Source: Paracoccus acridae (GTDB taxonomy: Bacteria; Pseudomonadota; Alphaproteobacteria; Rhodobacterales; Rhodobacteraceae). Taken from it: a stretch of DNA of 64,000 bases. The translations under genes and the position numbers were made by a program. Below the pieces are notes generated by a model. The model was not told the DNA's origin, did no database searches, and saw nothing but the letters and a program-made list of their open reading frames with translations. The stretch is taken from positions 62,001 to 126,000 of the forward strand of contig NZ_BMIV01000001.1 of assembly GCF_014642735.1 (NCBI RefSeq). The letters are read 5' to 3'. Shown in pieces: positions 53,170 to 62,326 of the stretch (position 1 is its first letter; every line of letters begins with the position of its first letter).

Positions 53170-55230
53170 TCAGGCGTCCGCTTCGACGTTGGCCTGGGGT
53201 TCCGCGGCAGGCGCCTCGTCGGATTTCTTGCGACGGGTGCGCTTGGGCTTCGGGGCCTCCTCGGCCACGGGTTCTACGGGATCCTCGGCCTTCTTGCGGC
53301 GGGTGCGCTTGGGCTTCTCGGCAGGCTCGGCCACGGGTTCGGAGGCTTCCGGCGCGGCTTCGGCTTCGGCCTTCTTGCGGCGGGTGCGCTTGGGCTTGGG
53401 CGTTTCCTCGACGGCCACCGGCTCGGCAGCAGGGTCTTCGGTGACCGGAGCTTCCGGGGCAGGCGTCTCGGCCCCGGCTTCGGGCGCGATGGCCTCAGCC
53501 GGCGCGGCCTGGACCGGATCGGCGTCCGACGGGGCTTCCTCAACCGAGGCCATTTCGACCGATACTGCCTCGACGGGTGCGGCTTCTGTTTCGGGCAAGC
53601 CGGCTGCTGCCACTTCGACGGAGGCTGCGGCGTCGGGCCGCGCCTCGGACTTCTTGCGGCGGTTGCGGCCGCGGCGCGGCTTGTCGGCCTGGGCAGGTGC
53701 AGCCTCGGCTGTCTCGACCGGCTTCTCGGCGCGGTCCTCCGGCTCGGCAGCGAGCGAGGCGAGCGCGGGGCGCAGTTCGACCAGCATGAATTCGGGAACG
53801 TGATCGCCCATGCCCATCACGGCAGGGCCGCGATGATCCTCGCGACGGCCCCGGCGATCGCGCGAGGGATCGCGGCGGTCGTCGCGATGGTCTTCACGCT
53901 TGTCGTCGCGGCGGTCGCGCTCTTCCCGGCGCGGTTCCTCGCGCACGGCCTCGGCGCGTTCCTCGCGCGGTTCGCGGCGTTCCTCGTCGCGGTTCCGGTG
54001 TTTGTCGCGGCCGCGGTTCTTGTCGCGGCCATTGCGACGATCCTCGCGTCCTGCATTGCGATCGGTCTCGGACAAGGTGAATCCTTCTGGCAGCGGCGCG
54101 CGGGGCAAGGTCTGTTTCACAAGATTTTCGATGGCCGACAGGTATTTGTCGTCCGCCGGAGTGGCAATGCTGAAGGCGCTGCCCAGACGTCCGGCGCGAC
54201 CGGTGCGGCCGATGCGGTGGACGTAATCCTCGGCATGCGAGGGCAGGTCGTAGTTGAAGACATGGCTGACGGCCGGAATGTCCAGGCCACGTGCCGCCAC
54301 GTCGGACGCCACCAGCAGGCGCAGCTTGCCGTCGCGAAAATTGTCCAGCGTACGGGTGCGGTGGCTTTGGTCCAGGTCGCCATGGATGGGCGCCGCGTCA
54401 TAGCCGTGCTTGGCCAGCGACTTGGCGACGATGTCCACGTCGGTCTTGCGGTTGCAGAAGATGATCGCGTTCGTCAGCTTTTCGCCTTCGCCGTCGATCA
54501 GGGCCCGCAGCAGGTCGCGCTTCTGCTTGGCGGCCAGATCCCGGCGCGAGGGCGCCAGTTCCACCAGCTTCTGGGTGATCGTCTCGCTGGTGGTGGCCTG
54601 GCGCGCGACCTCGATCCGCTCGGGGGCGTGCAGGAAGGTGTCGGTGATCCGCTCGATCTCGGGCGCCATGGTGGCGCTGAAGAACAGCGTCTGGCGGGTG
54701 AAGGGGGTCAGCTGGAAGATGCGTTCGATATCCGGGATGAAGCCCATGTCCAGCATCCGGTCGGCCTCGTCCACGACCATGATCTGCACGCCGGTCAGCA
54801 GAAGCTTGCCGCGTTCGAAATGGTCCAGCAGCCGGCCAGGCGTGGCGATCAGCACGTCCACGCCCCGGTCGATCAGCTTGTCCTGTTCGCCAAAGGATAC
54901 GCCGCCGATCAGCAGCGCCTTGGTCAGGCGGGTGTGTTTCGCATAGGTATCGAAGTTTTCCGCAACCTGCGCCGCCAGTTCGCGCGTGGGGCACAGGACC
55001 AGCGAGCGGGGCATCCGGGCGCGGGCGCGGCCACGGCCCAGCAGCGTGATCATGGGCAGAGTGAAGCTTGCGGTCTTGCCGGTGCCGGTCTGCGCGATGC
55101 CCAGCACGTCGCGGCCTTCCAGCGCGGGCGGAATGGCGCCGGCCTGGATCGGCGTCGGCGTTTCATACCCGGCTTCTGCAATGGCTTTCAGCACATTGGG
55201 GTCAAGCTTCAGGTCAGAGAATTTGGTCAT
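53170..55230 (-). CDS. DEAD-box RNA helicase with repetitive basic C-terminal tail
   Basis: ATP-dependent RNA helicase of 686 residues, RhlE type. The two RecA-like domains (about 1-375) carry the Q motif, Walker A AQTGTGKT (46-53), DEAD in VDEADRML, SAT in FSATM and HRIGRTGRAG. The tail of about 310 residues is disordered: first an Arg/Asp/Glu-rich stretch, then Ala/Pro/Glu-rich sequence with three KPKRTRRKK motifs and one related RGRNRRKK motif. Such tails bind RNA or drive condensation. The gene precedes lnt by 9 bp. Confidence 0.94.
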   Translation of the reverse strand: MTKFSDLKLDPNVLKAIAEAGYETPTPIQAGAIPPALEGRDVLGIAQTGTGKTASFTLPMITLLGRGRARARMPRSLVLCPTRELAAQVAENFDTYAKHTRLTKALLIGGVSFGEQDKLIDRGVDVLIATPGRLLDHFERGKLLLTGVQIMVVDEADRMLDMGFIPDIERIFQLTPFTRQTLFFSATMAPEIERITDTFLHAPERIEVARQATTSETITQKLVELAPSRRDLAAKQKRDLLRALIDGEGEKLTNAIIFCNRKTDVDIVAKSLAKHGYDAAPIHGDLDQSHRTRTLDNFRDGKLRLLVASDVAARGLDIPAVSHVFNYDLPSHAEDYVHRIGRTGRAGRLGSAFSIATPADDKYLSAIENLVKQTLPRAPLPEGFTLSETDRNAGREDRRNGRDKNRGRDKHRNRDEERREPREERAEAVREEPRREERDRRDDKREDHRDDRRDPSRDRRGRREDHRGPAVMGMGDHVPEFMLVELRPALASLAAEPEDRAEKPVETAEAAPAQADKPRRGRNRRKKSEARPDAAASVEVAAAGLPETEAAPVEAVSVEMASVEEAPSDADPVQAAPAEAIAPEAGAETPAPEAPVTEDPAAEPVAVEETPKPKRTRRKKAEAEAAPEASEPVAEPAEKPKRTRRKKAEDPVEPVAEEAPKPKRTRRKKSDEAPAAEPQANVEADA

Positions 55231-55452
55231 TCAGGGCTTTCCAAGACTTGTGCGCCACATGTCCGGCGCGATGCGTTCCATTGCCGCGTTGCCCGGATGG
55301 CTGGTGCGGCCTGCAATGGGACGCAAGACTCGCACGCCCCTTCAGTCGGCCCGCCGGATGCGGAGCCATGCAGGGACTTAGACCAAGTGGACCGCAACGT
55401 CAATGTTTCGGCCCGGAAACGTTGCGAAAAATGCAGGTTTTCGGGCTTTGTG

Positions 55453-55481
55453 TTGACCAGGACCCGCCCCAGGCGGTAACC
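55453..55481 (+). promoter_or_regulatory. Possible argS promoter
   Basis: TTGACC, a 17-nt spacer and GTAACC, ending 23 nt before the argS start. The -35 is good and the -10 weak. The rest of the 274-bp gap (55231-55504) shows no gene. Confidence 0.35.
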
Positions 55482-55504
55482 CGCGCGGGACAGTCAGGAA
55501 AGCG

Positions 55505-57250
55505 ATGATGAACCTATTCACCGATCTGCGCGGCGTCGTTCTGGCCGCGCTGGAGCAGATGACGCAGGCGGGCGAGCTGCCGCAGGGCCTGGATTTCGCC
55601 AATGTGGCCGTGGAACCCCCGCGCGATCCCGCCCATGGCGACATGGCCACCAATGCCGCGATGGTGCTGGCCAAGCCCGCCGGCATGAAGCCGCGAGAGA
55701 TCGCCGACAAGCTGGCAGCCCGCCTGACCGATCCGCGCATCGCGGCGGCCGAGGTCGCGGGGCCGGGCTTCCTGAACCTGCGCCTGTCCCCCGCCGTCTG
55801 GCAGGGGGTGGTGGCGACCGCCATCCGAGAAGGCGCCGATTTCGGGCGTTCCGACATCGGGGCGGGGCAAAAGGTCAACGTGGAATTCGTCAGCGCCAAT
55901 CCCACCGGCCCGATGCATGTGGGCCATGTCCGGGGCGCGGTCTTCGGCGACGCGCTTGCCAACCTGCTGGCCTTTTCGGGCCATGATGTGACGCGCGAAT
56001 ACTATATCAACGACGGCGGCGCGCAGGTCGATGTGCTGGCCCGGTCCGCCTATGAACGCTATCGCGAGGCCAACGGGCTGGAGCCCGAGATCCGCGAAGG
56101 GCTTTATCCCGGCGACTATCTGATCCCCGTGGGCGAGGCGCTGAAGCAGAAATACGGCGCCAGCCTGCTGGACAGGCCCGAAGCCGACTGGCTGGCCGAG
56201 GTGCGCGATTTCGCGACCCTGGCGATGATGGCGATGATCCGCGAGGATCTGGCGGCGCTTGGCGTGCGCATGGACGTCTATTCCAGCGAAAAGGCCCTGT
56301 ACGGCACCGGCAAGATCGAGGCCGCGATCGAGCGGCTGCGGTCGCTGGACCTGATCTATCGCGGCGTGCTGGAACCGCCCAAGGGCAAGCTGCCCGAGGA
56401 TTGGGAGGAGCGCGAGCAGCTTTTGTTCCGGTCCACCGCCCATGGCGACGACGTGGACCGGCCCATCCAGAAGTCGGACGGGGCCTGGACCTATTTCGCG
56501 CCCGACATCGCCTATCACTGGGACAAGATCGACCGGGGCTTCGATCAGTTGATCGACGTATTCGGCGCCGATCACGGCGGCTATGTCAAGCGCATGAACG
56601 CGGCCGTGAAGGCGCTGTCGAACGGTCGCGTGCCGCTGGACATCAAGCTGATCCAGCTGGTCAAGCTGTTCAAGAACGGCGAGCCGTTCAAGATGTCCAA
56701 GCGCGCGGGCACATTCGTCACCCTGCGCGACGTGGTCGAGGAAGCGGGCGCGGATGTCACCCGCTTCATCATGCTGACGCGCAAGAACGACGCAGCCCTG
56801 GACTTCGACTTTGCCAAGGTGCTGGAACAGTCCAAGGACAACCCGGTCTGGTATGTCCAGTATGCCAGCGCGCGGGTTCATTCGGTGCTGCGCCGGGCGA
56901 CCGAATCAGGCATCGATGTCAGTGATTCGGTCTTGGCTTCCGCGGATCTGACCCGGCTGTCGCATCCGGCGGAACTGGATCTGGCGCGGAAAGTTGCCGA
57001 ATGGCCCCGGCTTGTCGAACATGCGGCCCGCGCCCACGAACCCCACCGGGTTGCGTTTTTCCTGTATGAAATCGCCTCTGACCTGCATTCGTTGTGGAAC
57101 CGCGGCAATGACGACCTGTCGTTGCGCTTCGTGCAGGATGGCGATCCTGCCACGTCCCAGGCAAAAATTGCGCTGGTTCGCGCAGTTGGCGTTGTTATTT
57201 CAAGTGGTCTTGCTATCCTTGGTGTCACGCCGGTCAAGGAAATGCGCTGA
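55505..57250 (+). CDS. argS: Arginyl-tRNA synthetase
   Basis: Class I synthetase of 581 residues. The HIGH motif is H138-V-G-H ([15 protein letters not shown]), KMSKR is at 396-400 ([12 protein letters not shown]), and the C-terminal DALR anticodon-binding domain covers about 460-581. A second ATG directly after the first (55508) is equally possible; AGGAAAG upstream fits either. It heads a same-strand run argS-SPOR-nagZ-scpA-scpB-small basic protein. Confidence 0.97.
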   Translation: MMNLFTDLRGVVLAALEQMTQAGELPQGLDFANVAVEPPRDPAHGDMATNAAMVLAKPAGMKPREIADKLAARLTDPRIAAAEVAGPGFLNLRLSPAVWQGVVATAIREGADFGRSDIGAGQKVNVEFVSANPTGPMHVGHVRGAVFGDALANLLAFSGHDVTREYYINDGGAQVDVLARSAYERYREANGLEPEIREGLYPGDYLIPVGEALKQKYGASLLDRPEADWLAEVRDFATLAMMAMIREDLAALGVRMDVYSSEKALYGTGKIEAAIERLRSLDLIYRGVLEPPKGKLPEDWEEREQLLFRSTAHGDDVDRPIQKSDGAWTYFAPDIAYHWDKIDRGFDQLIDVFGADHGGYVKRMNAAVKALSNGRVPLDIKLIQLVKLFKNGEPFKMSKRAGTFVTLRDVVEEAGADVTRFIMLTRKNDAALDFDFAKVLEQSKDNPVWYVQYASARVHSVLRRATESGIDVSDSVLASADLTRLSHPAELDLARKVAEWPRLVEHAARAHEPHRVAFFLYEIASDLHSLWNRGNDDLSLRFVQDGDPATSQAKIALVRAVGVVISSGLAILGVTPVKEMR

Positions 57251-57322
57251 AGTCACAAAGCGCCCCGACCGGTCGGAACGGGCAGTCAAGTTCAGGTCGG
57301 ATCAACCGGCAGGCAGGCAGGC

Positions 57323-58435
57323 ATGGCAGTGATGGATTTCCGCGAAGGCGGCTATGTGTTCTCGCGTCACAAGGTGAAGCGCGAATTCTCGTATGATCAG
57401 GGCGGCTGGGACGACCGGCCGCAGGGCGCGCGCATGGCGGCCGACCCCCAGGGCGACGATAGCCTGACCACCCGCTTCGCGCGGCTGACCCATTACCTGG
57501 GCGCGGTCGCATCGGTCGCGCTGATGGTGGGGCTGATGGTCTGGGGCTGGCAACTGGTGTCGCGCGATGTGTCGGGCGTCCCGGTGATCCGCGCCATTTC
57601 CGGCGACGCGCGCACCACCCCTGCCGATCCGGGTGGCGAACTGACCAACTATACCGGCTATGCCGTCAATACGGTGGCCGAGGGGACCGACCATCAGCCG
57701 ACCCAGCAGGTCGCCATCGCCCCCGCGCCCGTGGGCCTGTCGGATGAGGATGTGGCCATGGGCCAGCTGGGCGCCACCGCCCGCGAGCCCGTCACCACCT
57801 CGGAGGTTCCGCTGAGCTTTGCGGGCGACCCGATCGTGCCGCTGTCCGACAGCGAGGCCCGCGCCCTGGCCGAGGCCGAGGCCCAGCGGCTGGCCATGGC
57901 CGACAGCGCCGTCCAGGAAGCCACCATCATCGACGCCCCCGCCAGCGAAGGCCCGGTGAACGAGGCCCTGACCGATGAAAACGGCGCCCCCGCCCAGGCT
58001 GCCGCCATTGCCGAGGCCCTGGTCCAGGCCCAGGCCGAGGCCAATCCGGGCGTGCTGACCGCCTCGACCCGGCCCACGCCGCGTCCGCGCAGCACCCGCG
58101 TCGCCTCGGCCGGAACCACCGCGACCGATGCGCGCCCCGTGGCGCAGGATCGTCCGGCCGAAGCGCCCGAAGCCGCGCCCGCCGTGGCGCAGGCCAGCGG
58201 CCCGCAGGTGCAGCTTGGCGCCTTTGACAGCAGCGCCATCGCCTCCAGCGAATGGAACCGGCTGATGAACAAGCATGTCGTCTTCGGCGGCAAGCAGCAG
58301 GTGATCCAGCAGCACCAGTCGAACGGCCGCACCTTCTGGCGGCTGCGTGTCGCGGGCTTCGATTCCCTGTCCGAGGCACGCCAGTTCTGCGCCGCGCTGA
58401 AATCGGCGGGCACGGACTGCCTTGCCCTGAACTGA
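57323..58435 (+). CDS. SPOR-domain membrane protein
   Basis: Protein of 370 residues with one membrane segment at about 58-80 (YLGAVASVALMVGLMVWGWQ), a long periplasmic Ala/Pro/Glu-rich linker and a C-terminal SPOR domain (about 295-370, starting VQLGAFDSSAIASSEW). SPOR domains bind glycan strands lacking stem peptides at the division septum. The gene ends one base into the nagZ start (TGATG), linking it to peptidoglycan recycling. Confidence 0.93.
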   Translation: MAVMDFREGGYVFSRHKVKREFSYDQGGWDDRPQGARMAADPQGDDSLTTRFARLTHYLGAVASVALMVGLMVWGWQLVSRDVSGVPVIRAISGDARTTPADPGGELTNYTGYAVNTVAEGTDHQPTQQVAIAPAPVGLSDEDVAMGQLGATAREPVTTSEVPLSFAGDPIVPLSDSEARALAEAEAQRLAMADSAVQEATIIDAPASEGPVNEALTDENGAPAQAAAIAEALVQAQAEANPGVLTASTRPTPRPRSTRVASAGTTATDARPVAQDRPAEAPEAAPAVAQASGPQVQLGAFDSSAIASSEWNRLMNKHVVFGGKQQVIQQHQSNGRTFWRLRVAGFDSLSEARQFCAALKSAGTDCLALN

Positions 58436-59424
58436 TGCCTGCCAACGCCACCATCCTGGGCGGCATCGCCGGAACGGAGCTGACCACGGCCGAGCGGGAC
58501 TTCTTCCGCGCGGCCGACCCCTGGGGCTTCATCCTGTTCGGCCGCAATGTCGAAAGCCCCGACCAGCTGCGCCGCCTGACGGATGCGCTGCGCGAGGCCG
58601 TGGGCCGCGACGCCGTCATCACCGTCGATCAGGAAGGCGGCCGGGTGCAGCGCCTGCGCGGTCCCCATTGGTTCGACTGGCCCGCGCCGCTGGATCAGGC
58701 CGCCGCCGGGCCGCGCGCCATGTGGCTGCGCTATCACCTGATCGGGCGGGAACTGCGCGCGGTCGGCATCGACAGCAACTGCGCCCCCACGCTGGACGTG
58801 GCGCAGGACGATACGCATCCCTTCCTGCGCAACCGCTGTTTCGGTACCGATCCTGCGACCGTTGCCACCCTGGGCCGCGCCGCTGCCGACGGGATGCTGG
58901 CCGCGGGCGTCTTGCCGGTGATGAAGCACATGCCGGGCCATGGCCGTGCCGTCGCCGACAGCCATCACGGCCTGCCGACCGTCACCGCGCCCGCCGATGA
59001 CCTGGACGCGATGGACTTCGCACCGTTCCGCGCCTTGCGCGACCTGCCCATGGGCATGACCGCGCATATCCGCTTTACCGCATTGGACGATGCGCCCGCC
59101 ACCGCATCGCCGCGCATGATCGCCCTGATCCGCGACCGGATCGGCTTCGACGGTCTTCTGATGTCCGACGACATCACCATGAACGCCCTGTCCGGGACCG
59201 AGGCCGAACGCGCCACTGCCAGCATCGCCGCAGGCTGCGACCTGGTGCTGCATTGCAATGGCACGATCGCCAGCATGGAGCAGGTGGTCGCCGCCGCAGG
59301 CCCCCTGAGCCTGGATGCGCAGCGCCGCGCCGATGCCGCCCTGGCGCTGCGTCGCGCACCGCAGGACGCCGATCCCGATGCCCTGATGGCGGAATGGCGC
59401 GACCTGACGGCAGCCGTCGCTTGA
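58435..59424 (+). CDS. nagZ: Beta-N-acetylhexosaminidase (GH3), NagZ
   Basis: Cytosolic peptidoglycan-recycling glycosidase removing GlcNAc from anhydromuropeptides. The 329 residues are GH3 family: KHMPGHG (164-170) then D175-S-H177-H178, the NagZ Asp-His dyad, and the nucleophile Asp in LLMSDDITM (D245 or D246). Translationally coupled to the SPOR gene through TGATG. scpA follows after 52 bp. Confidence 0.96.
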   Translation: MPANATILGGIAGTELTTAERDFFRAADPWGFILFGRNVESPDQLRRLTDALREAVGRDAVITVDQEGGRVQRLRGPHWFDWPAPLDQAAAGPRAMWLRYHLIGRELRAVGIDSNCAPTLDVAQDDTHPFLRNRCFGTDPATVATLGRAAADGMLAAGVLPVMKHMPGHGRAVADSHHGLPTVTAPADDLDAMDFAPFRALRDLPMGMTAHIRFTALDDAPATASPRMIALIRDRIGFDGLLMSDDITMNALSGTEAERATASIAAGCDLVLHCNGTIASMEQVVAAAGPLSLDAQRRADAALALRRAPQDADPDALMAEWRDLTAAVA

Positions 59425-59476
59425 CAGGGAAGCCGCAGGCGCGGATTCTGGCACGCCCGGAAAGACAGCCGAAACC

Positions 59477-60289
59477 GTGACCGCACCCAACATCCCCTAT
59501 CTGCGCCCCGTTCCCGACGGCGACAGTGTCGCGCAACGCCGCGCGGGCGAATCGCTGATCGTCGATGTGGACGGTTTCGAAGGCCCTCTGGACCTGCTGC
59601 TGACGCTGGCGCGGACGCAGAAGGTGGACCTGATGCGGATTTCGGTCCTGCATCTGGCGGAACAATACCTGGCCTTCGTTGACCAGGCCCGCGCCCTGCG
59701 GATCGAACTGGCCGCCGATTACCTGGTCATGGCGGCCTGGCTGGCCTTCCTGAAATCCCGCCTGCTTCTGCCCCCCGATCCTGAGGCCGAGGGACCATCC
59801 GCCGAGGACATGGCCGCGCACCTGGCCTTCCAGCTTGAGCGTTTGCAGGCCATGCGCGAGGTCGCGGCGCAACTGATGGCGCGTGACCGCCTTGGCATCA
59901 GCCGCTTCGCGCGCGGGGCACCGGAAACCGTGGCAAAACGGCGGCGCACCGAATGGCAGGCGGGGCTGATCGACCTGATGCGCGCCTATGCGCGGCTGAA
60001 GACCCGCGACGAATTCCGCCCCTATGCCTTCGACCGGCAGGATGTCTTCACGATGGAACAAGCCCTGGACCGCCTGCGCAGCATGATCGGCTATGCGGGG
60101 GATTGGACGGAACTGGCCGACTTCCTGCCCGAAGGCTGGGGCACGGGGGGCGAACGCCGGCGGTCGGCGACGGCCGCGACCTTTGCGGCATCGCTGGAAC
60201 TTGCGCGCCAAGGCCGGATCGAGATACGGCAGGCGGCTTCCTTTGCCCCGATCCAGTTCCGCCGCAAGCCCGACGGGGACCAGCCGTGA
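59477..60289 (+). CDS. scpA: Segregation and condensation protein A (ScpA)
   Basis: Kleisin subunit of the SMC condensin. The 270 residues have the N-terminal Smc-binding pattern VDGFEGPLDLLLTLARTQKVDL and a helical middle. The start is GTG at 59477 with only a weak upstream purine stretch. The scpB start overlaps its stop (GTGA). smc itself is not in the window. Confidence 0.94.
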   Translation: MTAPNIPYLRPVPDGDSVAQRRAGESLIVDVDGFEGPLDLLLTLARTQKVDLMRISVLHLAEQYLAFVDQARALRIELAADYLVMAAWLAFLKSRLLLPPDPEAEGPSAEDMAAHLAFQLERLQAMREVAAQLMARDRLGISRFARGAPETVAKRRRTEWQAGLIDLMRAYARLKTRDEFRPYAFDRQDVFTMEQALDRLRSMIGYAGDWTELADFLPEGWGTGGERRRSATAATFAASLELARQGRIEIRQAASFAPIQFRRKPDGDQP

Positions 60290-60927
60290 CCGATATGCCG
60301 CCCCCATCGCTGGATCAGCAGGAACGCATGGTCGAGGCGATCCTGTTCGCGTCCTCGGCCCCCGTCACGGTGCGCGATCTGGCGCAGCGCCTGCCCACAG
60401 GCTGCGATCCGGCCGAGGCATTGGCGGGGTTGCGCCGGACCTATGCGGATCGCGGCGTGGTGCTGGAACGGATCGGCGACGGTTACGCCTTTCGCACCGC
60501 GCCGGATCTGTCCTTCCTGATGCGGACGGAAACCGTCGAACAGCGCCGCCTGTCGCGCGCCGCGATCGAGACGCTGGCGATCATCGCCTATCACCAGCCG
60601 GTCACCCGCGCCGAGATCGAGGAAATCCGCGGCGTGGCCGTGTCGCGCGGCACGCTGGACCAGTTGATCGAGATGGAATGGGTCCGTATCGGCCGCAGGC
60701 GGATGACGCCGGGACGGCCCGCGACCTTCGTGGTCACGGAAACCTTCCTGGACCATTTCGGCCTGGAATCCGCCCGCGACCTGCCGGGGCTTGCGGAACT
60801 GCGCGCGGCGGGGCTGCTGGAATCGCGCCCGCCTGCGCCGGGGCTGCATGTGCCCCTTGCCTTGCTGGACGGGGATGACGATATGTCAGCCACGGCACCC
60901 GCCGACGACCTGTTCGAGGACGAATGA
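60286..60927 (+). CDS. scpB: Segregation and condensation protein B (ScpB)
   Basis: Winged-helix partner of ScpA in the SMC complex, 213 residues from the GTG at 60286. Signatures: MVEAILFASSAPVTVRDLAQRLP, RAAIETLAIIAYHQPVTRAEIEEIRG and GRRRMTPGRPATFVVTETFLDHFGL. The GTG overlaps the scpA stop by four bases; the ATG nine bases later is the alternative start. The acidic C-terminus ends 4 bp before the next small gene. Confidence 0.95.
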   Translation: MTDMPPPSLDQQERMVEAILFASSAPVTVRDLAQRLPTGCDPAEALAGLRRTYADRGVVLERIGDGYAFRTAPDLSFLMRTETVEQRRLSRAAIETLAIIAYHQPVTRAEIEEIRGVAVSRGTLDQLIEMEWVRIGRRRMTPGRPATFVVTETFLDHFGLESARDLPGLAELRAAGLLESRPPAPGLHVPLALLDGDDDMSATAPADDLFEDE

Positions 60928-60931
60928 CCCG

Positions 60932-61135
60932 ATGAGCCTCCAGTCCATCATCAATACGCTGACCCGCATGGTTTCCCGTCGTGCCCTGAACTGGGGCATC
61001 AACAAGGGCATCGACCGCATCGCGAAATCGGGCGGCAAGCCCGCCAAGGTGTCGGCCAAGCAGGCCAAGGACATGCGCACGGCCGTCAAGCGCGCCCGCC
61101 AGGCCGCCCGGCTGACCCGCCGCATCGGGCGCTGA
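60932..61135 (+). CDS. Small basic protein, function unknown
   Basis: Protein of 67 residues, rich in Lys, Arg and Ala, beginning MSLQSIINTLTRMVSRRALNWG and ending with a basic helix (KRARQAARLTRRIGR). An amphipathic N-terminal helix is followed by a Lys-rich middle. The position 4 bp after scpB, in the same run, and full codon bias support a real gene. I recall similar small proteins after scpB in relatives but no function. Nucleic acid binding is a guess from charge. Confidence 0.75.
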   Translation: MSLQSIINTLTRMVSRRALNWGINKGIDRIAKSGGKPAKVSAKQAKDMRTAVKRARQAARLTRRIGR

Positions 61136-61173
61136 CACTCGCCTTTGCCGCGCGGCCGCGATAGGGCTGCGCG

Positions 61174-62274
61174 ATGGATGACAGATTCGAGATTTTCCTG
61201 GTGGCGACGCCGGGGCTGGAAGCACCGCTGGCCGCAGAAGCCGCCGGCCTGGGCTGGCAGCCGTCGGTGCAGCCGGGCGGCGTGACGATCACCGGCGGCT
61301 GGCCCGATGTGTGGCGCGCGAACCTGTGGCTGCGCGGCGCCACGCGCGTTCTGGCCCGCCTGGGCAGCTTTCGCGCGCTGCATCTGGCGCAGCTGGACAA
61401 GCGGGCGCGGAAATTCCCCTGGGCCACCGTGCTGCGGCCCGATGTGCCGGTCCGCGTGGAAACCACCTGCAAGGCCAGCCGCATCTATCACGCGGGCGCG
61501 GCCACGCAGCGGATCGAACGCGCCATCGCCGAGGAACTGGGCGCGCCGATTGCCCCGGATGCCGGTCTGGTCGTCAAGGCGCGGATCGAGGATGACCTGG
61601 TCACCCTCAGCCTGGATACGACGGGCGAATCGCTGCACAAGCGCGGCCACAAGGAAGCCGTCGCCAAGGCCCCCATGCGCGAGACGATGGCCGCGATGTT
61701 CCTGCGCGGAATGGGCTTTGACGGCAGCCAGCCGGTGCTGGACCCGATGTGCGGGTCGGGCACCTTCGTGATCGAGGCCGCCGAGATCGCGGCAGGCCTT
61801 GCCCCCGGCCGCAGCCGCAGCTTCGGCTTCCAGCAGCTTGCCAGCTTCGATCCTTCCGCCTGGGACGCCATGCGGGGTGCCGTTGCGCCCCGACCCGCGC
61901 CCGCGCAGTTCTTCGGCAGCGACTGCGACGCAGGCGCCATCCGCATGAGCCAGGCCAATGCCGAACGGGCAGGGGTCGGCGCATTCACCCGATTCGATTG
62001 CCGCGCCATCGGCGACCTGCAACGCCCCGACGGACCCCCCGGCATCGTCATGGTGAACCCGCCTTATGGCGCGCGGATCGGCAACAAGGGGCCGCTGTTC
62101 GGATTGCATGCCGCGATGGGGCAGGTGTTCCGGGAACGTCTGCGAGGCTGGCGTGTGGGGATCGTCACCAGCGAAGGCGCCTTGGCCAAGGCGACGGGGC
62201 TGCCGCTCGAATCGGGGCCGGTGGTCGCGCATGGCGGGTTGAAGGTGCGGCTGTGGCAGACGGGGGCGCTGTAA
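61174..62274 (+). CDS. THUMP-domain RNA methyltransferase (RlmL N-terminal half-like)
   Basis: SAM-dependent RNA methyltransferase of 366 residues. An N-terminal THUMP domain (about 45-155) is followed by an UPF0020-type methyltransferase domain with motif I LDPMCGSGTFVIEAAEIA and motif IV NPPYGARIG. It resembles the first half of E. coli RlmL, which makes m2G2445 in 23S rRNA; the second (RlmK) half is absent. rRNA is the likely substrate. The 3' end is convergent with dcd, separated by a composite element. Confidence 0.92.
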   Translation: MDDRFEIFLVATPGLEAPLAAEAAGLGWQPSVQPGGVTITGGWPDVWRANLWLRGATRVLARLGSFRALHLAQLDKRARKFPWATVLRPDVPVRVETTCKASRIYHAGAATQRIERAIAEELGAPIAPDAGLVVKARIEDDLVTLSLDTTGESLHKRGHKEAVAKAPMRETMAAMFLRGMGFDGSQPVLDPMCGSGTFVIEAAEIAAGLAPGRSRSFGFQQLASFDPSAWDAMRGAVAPRPAPAQFFGSDCDAGAIRMSQANAERAGVGAFTRFDCRAIGDLQRPDGPPGIVMVNPPYGARIGNKGPLFGLHAAMGQVFRERLRGWRVGIVTSEGALAKATGLPLESGPVVAHGGLKVRLWQTGAL

Positions 62275-62275
62275 G

Positions 62276-62325
62276 CCGGGGGCCAGCCCCCGGACCCCCG
62301 GGATATTTGCGCCAAAGTGAAGGGG
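62276..62325 (+). repeat. Composite intergenic element
   Basis: Perfect hairpin CCGGGGGC/GCCCCCGG (62276-62293) starting 1 nt after the methyltransferase stop, ACCCCCG, then GATATTTGCGCCAAAGTG within a tail identical to that at 16136-16160, ending 1 nt before the dcd stop codon. Confidence 0.85.
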
Positions 62326-62326
62326 C

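Noticed and set aside
53220-53400. Repeated DNA blocks resembling a short direct-repeat array.
   Set aside because: They encode the repeated KPKRTRRKK motifs of the helicase tail in frame; spacing and sequence are not CRISPR-like.
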